A DNA stretch of 64,000 nucleotides, taken from Prevotella sp. Its GTDB lineage: Bacteria > Bacteroidota > Bacteroidia > Bacteroidales > Bacteroidaceae. The notes beneath the pieces were generated by a model that ran no database searches, had not been told where the DNA came from, and saw nothing but the letters and a program-made list of their open reading frames with translations. Made by a program: the position numbers and the translations under genes. Positions 62,712 to 64,000 of the stretch are shown piece after piece; within the stretch, counting starts at the first letter, position 1, and the number at the start of each line of letters is the position of its first letter. The stretch is taken from the NCBI GenBank assembly GCA_017623655.1, contig JAGAON010000008.1, positions 62,001-126,000 on the forward strand. Reading direction: 5' to 3'.

Positions 62712-62795
62712 TGAAAGGGTGCTGATTACATTGTAAAAGGGTGCTGATTACATCGCAATCAGCACCTGATTGCAGTGTAATCAGCACCCTTTTAC
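62712..62795. repeat. 22-bp modular repeat array, copy 10 (four units)
   Basis: GAAAGGGTGCTGATTAC, AAAAGGGTGCTGATTAC, AATCAGCACCTGATTGC, AATCAGCACCCTTTTAC at exact 22-bp steps, between convergent genes. Confidence 0.92.
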
Positions 62796-62827
62796 AATGC
62801 CTTCTGTAACGCACTGAATCGCAATAC

Positions 62828-62855
62828 ATTGCAGGGGCACGTCTTGGTGCGTCCG
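62828..62855. repeat. Partial GTAGGGACGCACC element, copy 7
   Basis: GGGGCACGTCTTGGTGCGTC, only one half of the palindrome, following array copy 10 in the opposite orientation (linker ACAATGCCTTCTGTAACGC). Confidence 0.65.
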
Positions 62856-62858
62856 GCA

Positions 62859-64000
62859 TCACCTCATGATACGCTTCAACTGCCGCCGCAACTGCTTCTG
62901 TCCACGGTTGAAACTGCCGAGGGTCCATGCGCCGACCGTTGTCCATGCCGGCATACGCTTCACCCTACGGCGCACTGCCGGGCTGTCCCACAACAGGAAA
63001 CCAAGGATGAAGAAGATGCAGACCCATATCATCCAACCGTAGAGTATCTTCACCGTCTGGGCGAGAAAGCCCTCTATCATGCCGTCCATATAGCCGCCGA
63101 AGTCAAACGGATGCCGCGTGAAGGCCACAGAATTTACATATCCTCCATAACGGGCAAAGCCGTCCGCCACATAATACCCTATGCCCTTGGCAAGGATGGC
63201 GGCCCCTATCGTTCCGCCGCCGAACATATGAAGGAAGTTGAATATGCCTAAGGCCTGAAAGAAATGCTCAAAGGACATAATCTGATGAAGGCTCCACATG
63301 AAGGCGATGCACAGCACGGCATAACCGAATCCGCGGCAGATGAGCGGAGGAATGAGCTGACCATAAGCGATGTCCGGGCTGACAAGGAAGTAGAATCCAA
63401 TGCAGTAACCGCAGAGAAACACCATGCCTATGGCTATCAGCTGGTACTGGCTCCACCGCATCAGCTTCAACCAGCCGAGCGAAAAGAGGCAACCGCCTAC
63501 GGCACCTACAAGCGACCACTGGTTAAGGGTCTCATACGTAAGGTCTGTATAGTGCATGACCTCCTCGTAATATACCATTTCCAGCACGTGTTCCACAGAC
63601 ATGACAAGTTCAAAAACGGCCACGAAGAACAGGATGGGACGCAGATAACGGTAGCGGAGTATGCGCCACTCGATGTATGGCGTGGGGTAAGTAATCATCC
63701 TTATCATGTTGGCGGCAAGGGCAAGGCACGCCACCGCCGTTGCAATGACAATGTAGCGGGAGTGGTACCAGTCCAGCCAGTCACCGTAGTTCAACACCCA
63801 TGCCACCGCCAGCCAGAACACTATCCACAGCAATCCGCCTGTCCAGTCAATGCCTTTCAGCGGTATCCGGCGCTCAGGGGGCATCGGGCAGAACGGGCGG
63901 CAGAGCAACGTCTGAACCGAAAGCACCACAATCATGAGGCCGATGACGAAAAGGTGCATCACCGTCCAGTGCATATAAAAGGCGAATGCGGCGGCAAGCC
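62859..64000 (-). CDS. MFS transporter, DHA2/EmrB-like (5' part beyond window)
   Basis: The visible 380 residues form the C-terminal part of a major facilitator protein with about nine hydrophobic helices (FVIGLMIVVLSVQTLL; FVAVFELVMSVEHVLEM; LIPPLICRGFGYAVLCIAFMW; GTIGAAILAKGIGYYVA). The reading frame is still open at 64000 and the sequence before the Met at 63974 continues a membrane segment, so the real start lies outside. The organisation resembles 14-helix EmrB/DHA2 exporters. It converges with the BNR-MGH1 gene. The substrate is unknown. Confidence 0.85.
   Translation of the reverse strand, partial: LAAAFAFYMHWTVMHLFVIGLMIVVLSVQTLLCRPFCPMPPERRIPLKGIDWTGGLLWIVFWLAVAWVLNYGDWLDWYHSRYIVIATAVACLALAANMIRMITYPTPYIEWRILRYRYLRPILFFVAVFELVMSVEHVLEMVYYEEVMHYTDLTYETLNQWSLVGAVGGCLFSLGWLKLMRWSQYQLIAIGMVFLCGYCIGFYFLVSPDIAYGQLIPPLICRGFGYAVLCIAFMWSLHQIMSFEHFFQALGIFNFLHMFGGGTIGAAILAKGIGYYVADGFARYGGYVNSVAFTRHPFDFGGYMDGMIEGFLAQTVKILYGWMIWVCIFFILGFLLWDSPAVRRRVKRMPAWTTVGAWTLGSFNRGQKQLRRQLKRIMR

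Noticed and set aside
55599..64000. A polysaccharide utilisation locus of the Sus type
   Set aside because: No SusC or SusD genes, hybrid two-component regulator or anti-sigma/sigma pair is present in the window; it may extend beyond 64000.

Overview
The window is chromosomal DNA from a member of the Bacteroidales, most likely Prevotellaceae or a close relative. Several signs agree. More than a dozen genes are preceded by the Bacteroidetes promoter pattern, a TTG-type -33 box about 19-20 bases upstream of TAnnTTTG. The proteins include families typical of this phylum (DUF2027-Smr, a BACON lipoprotein, a C10 peptidase with a Prevotella-type C-terminal tail, GH78/GH28/GH2 enzymes, MeaB). Most of the window is GC-rich (by eye a little over 50%). 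An AT-rich stretch lies at 51739-53029.

Layout. 1-4239 (minus): a compact run meaB-ispH-cmk-topB, the last cut by the window edge. 4437-10719 (minus): a giant alpha-2-macroglobulin-like protein followed by a DUF1573 protein. 10932-18225: Mrp ATPase, exonuclease VII small subunit, an AlkD-like DNA glycosylase (plus), a secreted GH2 beta-galactosidase, and exonuclease VII large subunit. 18359-26350 (plus): MATE transporter, cytidylate-kinase-like protein, PurT, YeiH, TrmO, a GH28 polygalacturonase, a 48-residue unknown protein and a second MATE transporter. 27543-35553 (minus): Smr protein, endonuclease/phosphatase, TrkH, TrkA and Dxs in a tight operon, then Asd. 35725-42135: cation/proton antiporter, BaiN/HI0933-type flavoprotein, TonB, two tRNA-Ser genes, an aldo/keto reductase and a HsdR-N-like nuclease-fold protein. 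42730-46557 (minus): C10 peptidase, BACON lipoprotein and a highly structured leader RNA. 46852-51738 (plus): NIF3, zinc-ribbon protein, agmatine deiminase, N-carbamoylputrescine amidase and HolA. 53030-55465: XRE regulator, then an alkyltransferase/uracil-glycosylase pair. 55599-64000: two very large divergent secreted glycosidases and a truncated MFS transporter.

How the genes work together. AguA and AguB make putrescine from agmatine. TrkA/TrkH form a potassium uptake system. IspH and Dxs belong to the MEP isoprenoid pathway. GH28, the GH78-BNR fusion, the BNR-MGH1 protein and GH2 point to breakdown of pectin or rhamnogalacturonan side chains, but there is no SusC/SusD pair in the window. 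Several DNA repair genes are scattered through it (AlkD-like, XseA/XseB, alkyltransferase, UDG-like).

The non-coding DNA is unusually rich. Ten copies of a modular repeat are built from exact 22-bp units (2, 3 or 4 units). It is often joined to a second palindromic repeat. There are also REP-like palindromes, near-identical terminator hairpins, an inverted repeat inside the signal-peptide coding region of the macroglobulin gene, and a roughly 330-nt leader with mutually exclusive or pseudoknotted helices upstream of the lipoprotein/peptidase pair. The leader RNA and the 22-bp modular repeat are the strongest candidates for something undescribed. All calls are from reading the sequence; no database search was possible.
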